The position numbers and the translations under genes were made by a program. From Aquamicrobium sp. (GTDB taxonomy: Bacteria > Pseudomonadota > Alphaproteobacteria > Rhizobiales > Rhizobiaceae): a stretch of 64,000 nt of DNA. Shown here in pieces: positions 50,901-59,557 of the stretch. Under the pieces are notes generated by a model. It was not told the DNA's origin. It did not search any database and saw only the letters and a list, made by a program, of their open reading frames with translations. The stretch covers positions 992,001 through 1,056,000 of the forward strand of contig NZ_JAMLIE010000001.1 of NCBI RefSeq assembly GCF_023954335.1, given 5' to 3'. Position 1 is the first letter of the stretch, and each line of letters begins with the position of its first letter.

Positions 50901-50946
50901 ACTCTGACTCCGTTAGTCCTGGTTCGAATCCAGGTTCCCCAGCCAA
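50901..50946 (+). other. attR (46-bp core; 3' tRNA-Gln fragment)
   Basis: Identical to 31974-32019. It contains only the anticodon loop to CCA part of the tRNA, so it is not a functional gene. Confidence 0.95.
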
Positions 50947-51028
50947 TTGTTCTCCAGAATCGCCGGAAATGCTGGATTTTCAAGCCTTTCAAAGGCCAGC
51001 ATATCGCTCCGAATCCGTCTCCCACAAG

Positions 51029-51064
51029 TGGTGCCCATAACTGATGCCCACAGGTGATGCCCAT
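51029..51064 (+). repeat. Three short direct repeats upstream of the second integrase
   Basis: Three units with core TGCCCA (GTGCCCATAAC, TGATGCCCACAGG, TGATGCCCATTCG) stand in tandem about 30 bases before the second integrase start. They look like binding sites for a recombination or regulatory protein. Confidence 0.5.
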
Positions 51065-52926
51065 TCGCCTCGGGCCAAGCGGGAGCACGGCGAATGGGAC
51101 TGCGTCGACACCAGGTCGAAAACCTCATCCGAAGAGGTCCGAACTTTTATTGGCGGGCGCGAATCCCCGTCGGTTTTGAGGCAGCTGGAAAGAACACCCG
51201 CCTTTCACTGAGCCTTAGGTTATCGGACCGCAAGATCGCCAGCGTCGTGGCACGGCGGCTTAACGCCCTGCTTGTGGAGATCGAACTGTTGCCGGGGGCG
51301 AGGATGGCGACGAGGGAACAGCTGGCAAAGATATTCGCGCTCGAAAGCGAGGCCGTACGCGCCGAGATAGACAACCTCGATCGCGGCGCCAAACGGCTTG
51401 GGTCGCTGCGCGATCCCGAACAACGAGATGCAGATCGACACGTCGGATATGCATATCGTCTGCTCGAAGCCTATGGTCCAACTGGCACGCTGAATTTTGA
51501 ACCTGGGTCAGACGTCCGTGAGGCACTGATCGAGGCAGGGGCGAGCGAGGACGACATCCCTGCGATCGCCGAGACATTTCGATCCGAAAGCGAAGGCGTG
51601 CGCGCTGACCTGCGCGGACAATCGCGCGGCCGTTTTCTGAGAGACGTTCTTCACCGGATGGCACAGGTCGGGCTGGACGACACAGGTTTGAACCGCGATG
51701 CCGCGTCCGAGGAAATCTTCCGCGCACGCGCCGACGCCCTTCTCGCCTCTGCCGAAGATTCTAGAAAGCCGAACCTGAACAAGCTATCGCGCCCGCCAGC
51801 CCCCTCGCCCATCGAAGCACCTCCGGTCCCGCCCCCACCGAAGCCACAGATCTTGTGGACGGTCGACGCGCCTGTTCAACCTACCCCGTTCGCCGAACGG
51901 CCACCCGCGAACCCGGCGCCTCCCGCTCAAGCAAATGTAGATGCCTCCACTGCCGCTCACGACGCGGCGGTTCCAGGCAGAACTGACCTTCCTCTTTCGA
52001 GGTTTGACGAGGAAGTCGACAAGATGATCGCCAACAAGGGAAAGGAGTGGACCGCCGAAACCGCCGCTGACGCGCGTGTCCTTGTCAACCTATTCCGCGG
52101 CATCCTTGAAGAGCACGGCGTCATGCATTCCGGCCAGATAACACAGACGCACGTGGCCGCGCTAAGACAGCACTTCAATCAAGTGATCCCATCTTGGGGC
52201 AGAAGTCCACGCCTACGTACCCTGTCGACGCAAGCCATGCGCGAAGAATCAGCCCGGATCGTTGCGGAGGAAAAGGCGAAGGGTAAGCCCGGTAAAATTG
52301 GTTTGGCGGCTACAACCATCCGGCGCCATCTTGGGAACCTTACTCATTTCCAGACACATCTCAAAGCGTCCAACTACACGATTGCAGACTGGACGCTAAA
52401 AAGTCTGCGCCCGCGAAAACCAAAACGAGGCGACGTTCGCCACCAACAGGTCAAGCCAGGCCCTGACCAGGTTCGCCCGCTCTTCGATTTACCGATTTTC
52501 ACCGGACAGTTGAGCGCGGACAAACCCGAGACACCGGGGGAGCTGGTGTTTCACTCGGCAAACTACTTCCTGCCGATGCTATTCACCTACCTTGGATCGC
52601 GACGAAACGAGTTCGCCAGTCTGATGGTAAACGATATCGTCTTGGAAGGCGGGCGGTGGGCGATCAACATCAAACCGAACAAGTACCGCACGGTCAAAAA
52701 CACCCAGTCAGAGCGCATGCTGCCCGTCCCGACAGAACTACTGCGCCTGAACTTCCTCGACTACGTCACTCGCCTCAAGGAATTAGGCCACGAACTGCTG
52801 TTCCCGGAGCTATATTCGCCCTTCCGGAAAACACAGGACCTTGGCGATCGCTTCTACAAGGACTTCGTCCCCATTGCGAAGAAGTGCATGCCAGATGAGC
52901 TATGGCAGCGTCCCATCCACGCACTT

Positions 52927-53490
52927 AGAGGTGGTGCCGGTTTCTGAGACAGGGGCATAAGGTGGATCGCCCGATGGAAAGGACGATCCAGCATGAAGAC
53001 ACGCAGACGGTTTACGGCCGAGTTCAAGGCCAAGGTTGGCGGCTGTCGAACACGATGGATACCGACTTCTGCGTCGCCGCTCTGGAAGAGGCGATCGCCC
53101 GCCATGGCAGGCCCGACATCTTCAACACCGATCAGGGGAGCCAGTTCACCAGCTTCGCCTTCACCACGACGTTGAAGGATGCCGGCATCCGCATCTCCAT
53201 GGACGGGCGCGGCCGGTGGATGGACAACGTCTTCATCGAGCGGCTGTGGCGCAGCCTCAAATACGAGTGCGTCTTCCTCAACGCCTTCGAGACAGGCGGT
53301 GAGGCCCGGGCTGGCATCGGTTCATGGATCGACTATTACAACCGGCGACGCCCCCACTCGACCTTCGACGGCAGGACACCCGACGAGGTCTATGCTACGG
53401 CAGAAATGATGGAGAAATTGGCGGCGTAAAAACCAACCCGATCCACCTTAGCCAAGCCGCCAAACTGTCTCACCAAGCGGGTCCACCTCA
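52927..53490 (+). mobile_element. Internally deleted IS3-family element (564 bp)
   Basis: The ends are imperfect inverted repeats beginning GAGGTGG and sharing GAGACAG, flanked by a 3-bp target duplication CTT. It holds the orfA start (MKTRRRFTAEFKAKV at 52993) fused out of frame to the orfB C-terminus (NTMDTDFCVAALEEAI). That part retains the second Asp (DQGSQFT) and the Glu (FIERLWRSLKYE) but not the first Asp. It cannot transpose alone. Confidence 0.85.
53041..53429 (+). pseudogene. IS3-family transposase OrfB, C-terminal fragment
   Basis: The frame gives LSNTMDTDFCVAALEEAI, GSQFTSFAFTTTLKDAGIRISMDGRG, IERLWRSLKYECVFL and YYNRRRPHSTFDGRTP, the C-terminal third of an IS3 integrase-type transposase. 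The N-terminal two thirds are missing, so it is inactive. Confidence 0.85.
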
Positions 53491-53817
53491 CTTCGACACG
53501 GCTTCGCAGACACCCTGAAACAGGAAGGCGTATCCGAGGGTGTCATCGAGGACCTCTCCGGGCGCCTAGGCAACACCGAGACGGCAACGAGATACACCAA
53601 TCCCGCAGGTCTTCCGCTCCTGCAGAATATACTCCTGAAATATCCGACGATCACCGATCATCTCGAGCCTCGTCCGATCCGTTTGCTGCCATGGGTTGAG
53701 CAGAAGTTGCCGCCACCGTGGGCTGGTCGCAAGAGCGGTGACCGCTTTGGTGACAAACGCGGGCGCCGCCCGAAGAAAGGCAAAAGGGTGACACTGCCAG
53801 GGGGAAACATGCCATGA

Positions 53818-54328
53818 AAAGTGACAGTTAGGGGGCCGAAAGAGAAACGCCGTAGAACACTACTGTTCAGGGGCCGTATCCGGATGGTCTGCTTTTGGCG
53901 AGCGTTGGTCAGTTAGCGGCCCTTCATGCGGCAGGTAAGCGGGCAAAATTCGCCTCGTCTGCTCACGACCTCATTGCCGCCATACGGCGTGCGTCCATCG
54001 CCGCCCGAAACCTGCCATTCTTCCGCCCTCCATCGAGGGCAGAGCCGGAGGCCATGTTCGGCCGGCACTGTGGGAGCCGTGGCGTAGGGCTCTGGTTCGC
54101 CCGCATTCGACAGAGCACCTAACTGCTGCCTGCCAGGAGCCGCTTTGCCCTAGTGCGCACTGCTGCCGAAGAGGATGAGCTGAGACGTTGAGCCTGGTCT
54201 CTTGCCCTCAGCATAAGATCAGGGTCGCCAGCAGACAGCTTGAACATCGCTGAAAGAGCATCCGCCACCACGATGCGGCTTTGATGGTGTAGACTATTAT
54301 CCGCAATCTCGAACGCGCGCCGTCGTTC
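53818..54328. other. Intergenic stretch without a supported gene
   Basis: About 510 bases follow the split integrase. Short frames exist but none has a start site, recognisable family or coupling. The patchy, lower-GC composition suggests decayed mobile DNA; no structured repeat or RNA gene was seen. Confidence 0.6.
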
Positions 54329-54652
54329 TCACGGTGTCAGCCGCAGACGGGGCAGCATCTGCAGAAGGTGCCATCTGATTTCTTGCTGTGGGTTCTCGGC
54401 TATCTCGCCGAGCAAGCAATGTTTGTGGCGCACCAGAATTTCCGGGTTCGCGCGGCTTGCCTTCTCGAGAGCGTCAGCCGCACGCATACCAACGAGCGGA
54501 TCGATGTCTCGAATAAGGCGAAGTAACGGGTCGATCGATGAGGGTGAAACCTTGATCCTCGACAGGACCACATCGACCTTGCCGATGGAGCGCCGGTCTC
54601 CGCCCGTGAGAAGATCTCGCAATTCCCTCTCGTCCATGCTGGAAACCACCAT
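54329..54652 (-). CDS. HEAT-repeat-like small protein
   Basis: The 107-residue helical protein (MVVSSMDERELRDLLTGGDRRSIGKVDVVL) has two or three HEAT-like helical pairs (DPLLRLIRDIDPLVGMRAADALEKAS and EIRWHLLQMLPRL). It lies 66 bases downstream of the CBS gene, in the same direction as the nqr operon. Function unknown; protein-binding is likely. Confidence 0.6.
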   Translation of the reverse strand: MVVSSMDERELRDLLTGGDRRSIGKVDVVLSRIKVSPSSIDPLLRLIRDIDPLVGMRAADALEKASRANPEILVRHKHCLLGEIAENPQQEIRWHLLQMLPRLRLTP

Positions 54653-54718
54653 GCCGACCTATCGCTCTGCTCCAAGGTGCCTGCAGCCGGTCTGGAGCCG
54701 ACTGAGAATGTCGTCCCG

Positions 54719-55108
54719 TCATCCGAGTTCCAGGAGTCTCCCCAGCACATCCTCGCGCCGCAGCATCCCGACCAACTGCCCGCCTTCAAGCACCGGGAGA
54801 GCCCTGTGAGGCTCTGCGAGGAACATCTCGGCGGCGCTGACGATGTCGGCATCGGCCTCGATCGTCTTGACCGGGCTGCTCATCTGCTCGCCCACCGTCC
54901 CTCGCCATTGCTGATAGTAGCTTGCCTGAACGGCGGGCCGAAAGCAGTCCTTCTGTGTCAGGATTCCGACCAGAAGGCCTGCCTCGTCCAGCACCGGCGC
55001 GGCTTCTTGCCCATTCGCATGAAGCAGGCCGGCCGCGTGGCGGATCGGCATGGCCGCGTCCAGCGAGAGAAAGTCTGTCCGCATGATGCTGCCGATCACC
55101 CCGCTCAT
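54719..55108 (-). CDS. CBS-domain pair protein
   Basis: The 129-residue protein consists of two CBS motifs: MRTDFLSLDAAMPIRHAAGLL ... AGLLVGILTQKDCF and MSSPVKTIEADADIVSAAEMFL ... GQLVGMLRREDVL. CBS pairs bind adenine nucleotides as energy sensors. Its ATG overlaps the nqrM stop in ATGA, so it is part of the nqr operon and might report energy state to it. Confidence 0.88.
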   Translation of the reverse strand: MSGVIGSIMRTDFLSLDAAMPIRHAAGLLHANGQEAAPVLDEAGLLVGILTQKDCFRPAVQASYYQQWRGTVGEQMSSPVKTIEADADIVSAAEMFLAEPHRALPVLEGGQLVGMLRREDVLGRLLELG

Positions 55109-55278
55109 CGCGCGGCATCCTCTGCGTTCCGTCTCGGACAACCGACGCAACGGGCATCGTCAGGCAGGCAGGACATGCCGCTGCAGGAGTTCCGGAGCGG
55201 CTGCCCACGCAGCATTGCTCCAACTGCGAGGGCGGCGGTCACGAGCAGGACGAGAGCAGATGCGAAGATCAGTTCCAT
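55105..55278 (-). CDS. nqrM: NqrM, Na(+)-NQR maturation factor (very small gene)
   Basis: The 57-residue frame from ATG 55278 to TGA 55105 begins with one membrane helix (MELIFASALVLLVTAALAVG) and continues RGQPLRNSCSGMSCLPDDARCVGCPRR. The four cysteines match the known NqrM pattern of a helix plus a Cys cluster needed to assemble the iron centre of NqrD/NqrE. It lies 8 bases after apbE and is coupled to the CBS gene (ATGA). It is shorter than most NqrM proteins (about 70-80 residues). Confidence 0.8.
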   Translation of the reverse strand: MELIFASALVLLVTAALAVGAMLRGQPLRNSCSGMSCLPDDARCVGCPRRNAEDAAR

Positions 55279-55286
55279 GTCGAACC

Positions 55287-56270
55287 TCAGGCCAGATGCT
55301 GGTCGAAACGCCCGACCGAGACCCGGCTCAGCCTTTCGCCCTCCCGCAGCAAAAACAATGCGTCGATCCCGTTACGTTCCGCGACGGCCGGACCGTCGGC
55401 TCCGGCCGCCATCAGCGCGGTCGCCCAGGCATCGGCCACCATCCCGCTAGCCGCGATCACCGAGACCGAAGCGGTGGCGGCATCGACGGGCGCGGCTTTC
55501 AGCGGATCGATGACGTGGCTGAAGCGTCGGTTGCCGATAGCATAGGCGTTGAGCCTGTCTCCGGACGTGGCGATCGACATATCTGCAAGTGCCACAATCT
55601 CGGCTGCGCCCGCCGTGAACGGCCGCGGATCCTCGACGGCAACCTGCCAGCCGCGACCATCGGGATGGAGACCACGTGTCGATATCTCGCCCCCAAGATC
55701 CAGGACGAAGTCCTTCTCGCCCAGGCGGGAGATGGCATGGACAATCTGGTCCAAGGCATAGCCCTTGGCGACTCCGCAGAGATCTGCGGTAAGGGAAGGA
55801 TGTGACTTGGCAAGCGCGTCCTCCGAAACGGAGAATGCCGCCTCCGCCGGCGGCGGCGCGGCCTGGATCGGCCCGAAGCCATAGCGCGCGACCAGCGGGC
55901 CTACTGCCACGTCAAACGCGCCGCCGCTCTGATGATGCACGGCCTGCCCACTATTCATCACGCGGGCGATCTCGTCGCCGACCTGCATCCACCCGGTGTC
56001 CTGGTGTCGGTTGAAATCGCTGATCACGCTGTCGGCGCGCCAGGGAGACATCAGTCGGTCGACATGCTCGACGATGTCCGAGACGACCCCCGCGAGAAGT
56101 TCCGCGTCGGCTCCCAACCGGATTGTAAGATTCCAGCGCGTGCCGAAGGCGGGACCGCCGATCCTGGTCACTGGCCTGACCGATCTGGCAATCGTCGGCG
56201 TAGGAAACAGCACGGATGCGGCTGCCGCGCCGACGAGTAACTGGCGTCGAGTGGGACGGCGATGGCTCAT
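55287..56270 (-). CDS. apbE: FAD:protein FMN transferase ApbE
   Basis: The 327-residue protein attaches FMN covalently to a threonine of NqrC (and NqrB in usual complexes). It has a twin-arginine-type signal (RRPTRRQLLVGAAAASVLF), the FAD-binding GTRWNLTI, the ApbE block GAFDVAVGPLV, the DLCGVAKGYALDQI motif and metal ligands in ATASVSVIAASGMVADAWATALM. It stands 5 bases downstream of nqrF, in the same operon as its target. Confidence 0.92.
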   Translation of the reverse strand: MSHRRPTRRQLLVGAAAASVLFPTPTIARSVRPVTRIGGPAFGTRWNLTIRLGADAELLAGVVSDIVEHVDRLMSPWRADSVISDFNRHQDTGWMQVGDEIARVMNSGQAVHHQSGGAFDVAVGPLVARYGFGPIQAAPPPAEAAFSVSEDALAKSHPSLTADLCGVAKGYALDQIVHAISRLGEKDFVLDLGGEISTRGLHPDGRGWQVAVEDPRPFTAGAAEIVALADMSIATSGDRLNAYAIGNRRFSHVIDPLKAAPVDAATASVSVIAASGMVADAWATALMAAGADGPAVAERNGIDALFLLREGERLSRVSVGRFDQHLA

Positions 56271-56275
56271 GTCCT

Positions 56276-57496
56276 TCAGATCCCGAAATCGTCGTTGAAG
56301 ATGGAGTGCGGCTCCACGCCGAGATCGTCAAGCGTCGACAGCACCGCTGAAATCATCACTGGTGGACCGCAGAGATAGTATTCGCAGTCCTCGGGCGCCG
56401 GATGGTCGCGCATCGTCCTGGCGAGAACCTCATGGACGAAGCCGGTCTCGCCTCGCCATCGGTCGCCGGGAGCAGGGTCCGAGAGTGCGACTGTCCAGCT
56501 AAAGTTCTCATGCCCGGACGCCAGCTTCTCGAATTCCTCGGCATAGAAGAGGTCGGCAAGGGAGCGCGCGCCGTAGAAATAGGAGATGCGCCGGCTGGTG
56601 CCGAGCGCCAGCTGCTCATGGATCATGGCGCGCAGCGGCGCCATGCCGACGCCGCCGCCGACGAAGACCATCTCCCGTTCAGTCGGCTGGACATGAAACT
56701 CGCCGAAGGGTCCGGAAACCTCGATCTCGTCACCAGGCTTCAGCCCGAAGAGATAGGACGACACGATCCCCGGGGGGATGTCTCCTTCGCGGCCGGCGGG
56801 AGGGACGGCCAGCCTGATATTGTGCACCAGCAGGCCGTGGTCTTCCGGACGATTGGCGATCGAGTAGGCGCGGCTGGTACGCTCCGTTACGAGCGAGCGA
56901 AGTTGCGACCAGCCGGAAATGCGCCAGGCCGTCTCGTGCGCGGGATCGATCTCCAGGCGCGAGAAATCGAGCTCGTAGGGCGGCGCCGTCAGCAGCATGA
57001 AGCCGCCGGCACGGAAGGAAAGGTCTCGCCCCTCCGGAAGCTTCAGCACCAGTTCACGGATGAGCGGCGCGAGCATGCGATTGCTGACGACCGAGGCGGT
57101 GAAGGTCTCGGCCGACATGATTTCGGGCGGCACGGCGACATCGACGGATCCGCGCAGTGCGATCTGGCAGGCGAGTCTCACATTGTTGCGGCGTTCCTGC
57201 GCTGAAAGCAGCCCCAGTTCGGTGGAACGCAACTGCCCTGCGCCCTCCCCGGTGGCCGTGACGCGGCACTGCCCGCACGTGCCGCTGCCTCCGCAGGCGG
57301 CCGGAATGGGGATGTCGGCACCGTGCAGGACCTCCAGCAGCTTCGCGCCTCGCTTGGCCTCGATCGTCTGGGTGTCGTTCACCCGCACGCGAAGCGCCGT
57401 GTCGGGGATCAGGCGAGACCGCGCTGCCAGCAGCCCCAGCGAAAGCCCCAGGATCAGTACGACGATTAGGCCGCTTCCGAGGAGAACCTCGATCAT
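56276..57496 (-). CDS. nqrF: Na(+)-translocating NADH:quinone reductase subunit F
   Basis: The 406-residue subunit accepts electrons from NADH. A single N-terminal helix (LLGSGLIVVLILGLSLGLLA) anchors it, followed by a 2Fe-2S ferredoxin domain with Cys in CGGSGTCGQC and the last Cys in LACQIAL, an FAD domain (RAYSIANRPEDHG) and an NAD domain (VFVGGGVGMAPLRAM, YLCGPPVM). All catalytic elements are present. ATG 57496 overlaps the nqrE stop. Confidence 0.95.
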   Translation of the reverse strand: MIEVLLGSGLIVVLILGLSLGLLAARSRLIPDTALRVRVNDTQTIEAKRGAKLLEVLHGADIPIPAACGGSGTCGQCRVTATGEGAGQLRSTELGLLSAQERRNNVRLACQIALRGSVDVAVPPEIMSAETFTASVVSNRMLAPLIRELVLKLPEGRDLSFRAGGFMLLTAPPYELDFSRLEIDPAHETAWRISGWSQLRSLVTERTSRAYSIANRPEDHGLLVHNIRLAVPPAGREGDIPPGIVSSYLFGLKPGDEIEVSGPFGEFHVQPTEREMVFVGGGVGMAPLRAMIHEQLALGTSRRISYFYGARSLADLFYAEEFEKLASGHENFSWTVALSDPAPGDRWRGETGFVHEVLARTMRDHPAPEDCEYYLCGPPVMISAVLSTLDDLGVEPHSIFNDDFGI

Positions 57497-58104
57497 GGCT
57501 GCGCCATCTGCGCGAAAGTGGAAAAGCCAAGCGACAGCATGCCCGTGAGGATGAAGGCGATGCCCAGTCCCTGCAGCCCGTCCGGCATGTCGGCATAGGC
57601 TAGCCGCCGTCGGATGGCCGACAGCATGATAACCGCGATCGCGAACCCCGTGCCGCCGCCGAGGCCGAAGACGGTGCTTTCGGCCAGGCTGTAGTTCCTT
57701 TCGGCCATGAAAAGGCTGCCGCCGAGGATGGCGCAGTGAACCGCCAGCAGCGAAAGGAACACGCCGAAGGTGGCGAACAGCGCGGGGAAGCTGCGGTCGA
57801 GCACCATTTCCACGAGTTGCACCGCGGCTGCGACCACGCCGATGAAGGTGAGAAGCCGCAGATAGCGCAGATCGAGATCCGGCAGGCCAGCCCATGCCCA
57901 GGCGCCGGGTGCAAGCACATACTGGAAGATCAGGTGGTTGAGCGGCACGGTAACGCCCATCACCGCAACGACTGCCAATCCGAGCCCGATTGCGGTGCCG
58001 GGTCTGCGCGACAGCGCGAGGAAGGTGCAAAGGCCAAGAAACAGCGTCAGCGGCATGTTCTCGACAAAGGCCGAGCGAATGAAAAGAGCGCCCAGCTCGC
58101 TCAT
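57493..58104 (-). CDS. nqrE: Na(+)-translocating NADH:quinone reductase subunit E
   Basis: The 203-residue protein has six helices in the NqrD/E inverted arrangement. The two cysteines that bind the intramembrane iron cluster are visible (GLCTFLALS and AVHCAILGG). It starts MSELGALFIRSAFVENM and overlaps the nqrD stop by 4 bases. Confidence 0.95.
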   Translation of the reverse strand: MSELGALFIRSAFVENMPLTLFLGLCTFLALSRRPGTAIGLGLAVVAVMGVTVPLNHLIFQYVLAPGAWAWAGLPDLDLRYLRLLTFIGVVAAAVQLVEMVLDRSFPALFATFGVFLSLLAVHCAILGGSLFMAERNYSLAESTVFGLGGGTGFAIAVIMLSAIRRRLAYADMPDGLQGLGIAFILTGMLSLGFSTFAQMAQP

Positions 58105-58754
58105 CCCGGCACCTCCTCGGCGGGCGCAAGTTCGTGCTCTGGCGTTTCCACCTGTTCGGGCATCATGCTGCGGATGAGCCAGACGAGACCGCCAAGCAGG
58201 AAGAAGGCGCTGGGCGCCAGAAGCATGAGGGGCAAGGGCTCGAACCAGCCGCCCCGGTCGACCGTCGGGAGGATGCTGTAGCCCAGCAAGGTCCCGTGGC
58301 CGAACAGTTCCCGGACGCTGCCGATGATCACCAGGATGAGGGAGTAGCCCAGCCCGTTGCCCAGCGCGTCGGTCATCGATGGCAGGACGCGGTTGTGGAG
58401 GGCGAAGGACTCGGTGCGGCCGAGCACGACGCAGTTGGTGGCGATGAGGCTCACATAGACCGACAGCCGCTGGCTCATCTCGAAGAAGAAGGCCTGAAGG
58501 ACCTGGTCCACGACGATCACCAGCGAGGCCACGATGATGATCTGCACGATCAGCCGGATCGATGAGGGAAGGTGTCTGCGGATGGTGCTGATGATCCCGG
58601 AAGCAGCCACCACCACCGCGGTGAGGCAGAGGGACATGGTGACCGCAGCCGCGAGCGTTGTGGTGACCGCCAGGGCCGAACAAATGCCGAGGATCTGCAG
58701 CGTCACCGGGTTCTGGCGCAGGATCGGATCGGTGAAGGTGCTCCACAGCTTCAT
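58101..58754 (-). CDS. nqrD: Na(+)-translocating NADH:quinone reductase subunit D
   Basis: The 217-residue membrane subunit starts MKLWSTFTDPILRQNPVTLQ and has the matching cysteines in LGICSALAVT and ATNCVVLGR, which with NqrE coordinate the iron centre. The C-terminal tail (VETPEHELAPAEEVPG) is a small soluble extension. Overlaps on both sides indicate one transcript. Confidence 0.95.
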   Translation of the reverse strand: MKLWSTFTDPILRQNPVTLQILGICSALAVTTTLAAAVTMSLCLTAVVVAASGIISTIRRHLPSSIRLIVQIIIVASLVIVVDQVLQAFFFEMSQRLSVYVSLIATNCVVLGRTESFALHNRVLPSMTDALGNGLGYSLILVIIGSVRELFGHGTLLGYSILPTVDRGGWFEPLPLMLLAPSAFFLLGGLVWLIRSMMPEQVETPEHELAPAEEVPG

Positions 58755-59557
58755 CAGAAGTCCCCCCGCCGTATCGCATCGAGAACCGGGCCGTAGCCCA
58801 GCGGACCGAGCCAGAACTGGAGCATTCTGGTGATCGCGTTGTTGGTGCGTGTCGCACCCGTGATGGCATCGACCTCGAACTCGGTAGTGGCCGCACCGCG
58901 TGCGACGGCCAGGCGCGGCGTTCCCGTCTCGTCGGCAATCGGCTTGCCCGCAAACTGCTGGCGCCAGGCGGGCTCATCGATGCGGGCGCCCAGGCCAGGC
59001 GTTTCGGCATGGGACATGATCGCCAGTGCGGCGACCGTGTTCATGTCGTCGCCTATGGCGATCATCGCCTCGATCGGCCCACCGTAGCCAGTGCCGCTGA
59101 TCGGCAGGATGACGAGTTCCACTTCCTCCTCCGCACCCCGCAGCAAGTAGATCTGCTTGAGATCGGCACGGTTGCCGAGCCCGGCGATATCCTCCTGTGG
59201 CGAAAGTTCGGTCCAGTTCGCCGAGTCGCCCAAGGCATCCGCGAGGTTCTCCGGTGTCACCTCCGTGGCTGCCTCTCCACGGGGCAGATCGACGACGACG
59301 GTGGAGAGGGCGGCATCGTTTGAACCCGCGAGGATCTCCGCGAGGCCGGGGATCTCCGCGAGCAAGGCTTCGAGCCTTGCCTGCTGCTCCATCGCGCGGT
59401 TCTGCGCCTGGATCGGCCGCAGGATCACGGTGGCTCCCGTCACCATCGCCGCGCAGACGATCGAGGCCAGAAAGGCGACCGCGATCGTCTTCGTGCGGCT
59501 CTCGTTCGGCAGCGCCAGGATGTTCCGCCAAAGCCTGATCGGGTTCCAGTCAGCCAT
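58754..59557 (-). CDS. nqrC: Na(+)-translocating NADH:quinone reductase subunit C
   Basis: The 267-residue protein has one N-terminal helix (IAVAFLASIVCAAMVTGATVIL) and a periplasmic FMN domain. The ApbE target motif is DAITGATRT near residue 234, whose second threonine carries FMN. GLGARIDEPAWRQQFAGKP is another hallmark. It overlaps nqrB by 8 bases. Confidence 0.94.
   Translation of the reverse strand: MADWNPIRLWRNILALPNESRTKTIAVAFLASIVCAAMVTGATVILRPIQAQNRAMEQQARLEALLAEIPGLAEILAGSNDAALSTVVVDLPRGEAATEVTPENLADALGDSANWTELSPQEDIAGLGNRADLKQIYLLRGAEEEVELVILPISGTGYGGPIEAMIAIGDDMNTVAALAIMSHAETPGLGARIDEPAWRQQFAGKPIADETGTPRLAVARGAATTEFEVDAITGATRTNNAITRMLQFWLGPLGYGPVLDAIRRGDF

Larger units (their letters stand above)
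31974..50946. mobile_element. Integrated 19-kb phage-like element (capsid-forming satellite candidate) in tRNA-Gln
   Basis: The element is bounded by a 46-bp direct repeat and holds an integrase at the right end. Reading from the integrase: AlpA-like protein, a leftward early operon, then a leftward cassette of portal, protease-capsid fusion, connectors, HNH protein, TerS, TerL and tape measure. At the left end are an XRE protein and small genes. No major tail, baseplate, fibre, holin, endolysin or primase-helicase gene was recognised. The gene order (terminases last, next to HNH and adaptors) and integrase/AlpA start are those described for capsid-forming PICIs, although the tape-measure gene is unexpected there. 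A decayed siphovirus is the main alternative. Confidence 0.85.
51094..53817 (+). pseudogene. Second integrase (DUF6538-type tyrosine recombinase) split by an IS remnant
   Basis: The left part (51094-52926, 611 codons) begins MGLRRHQVENLIRRGPNFYWRARIP, the DUF6538 start of rhizobial integrases, and carries the catalytic Arg in LGSRRNEFASL. It then runs into an IS at HALR. Removing 52927-53490 and one copy of CTT rejoins IHALR to HGFADTLKQEGV and RYTNPAG (tyrosine), restoring a 718-residue recombinase ending at the TGA at 53815. The inserted DNA replaces the C-terminus with GGAGF and a stop, so the gene is inactive unless the truncated protein has another role. Confidence 0.85.

Noticed and set aside
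50901..50946. A second tRNA-Gln gene
   Set aside because: Only the part from the anticodon loop to CCA is present; it is the att duplication.
51020..51070. A CRISPR array
   Set aside because: The three short units are not separated by spacers of constant length, and no cas gene is present. No array was seen elsewhere.
53895..54122. A 75-codon frame right of the split integrase
   Set aside because: No ribosome-binding site, no similarity to a known family and no coupling with neighbours.
55050..55805. A 250-codon frame antisense to apbE and nqrM
   Set aside because: It overlaps three supported genes and has random composition.
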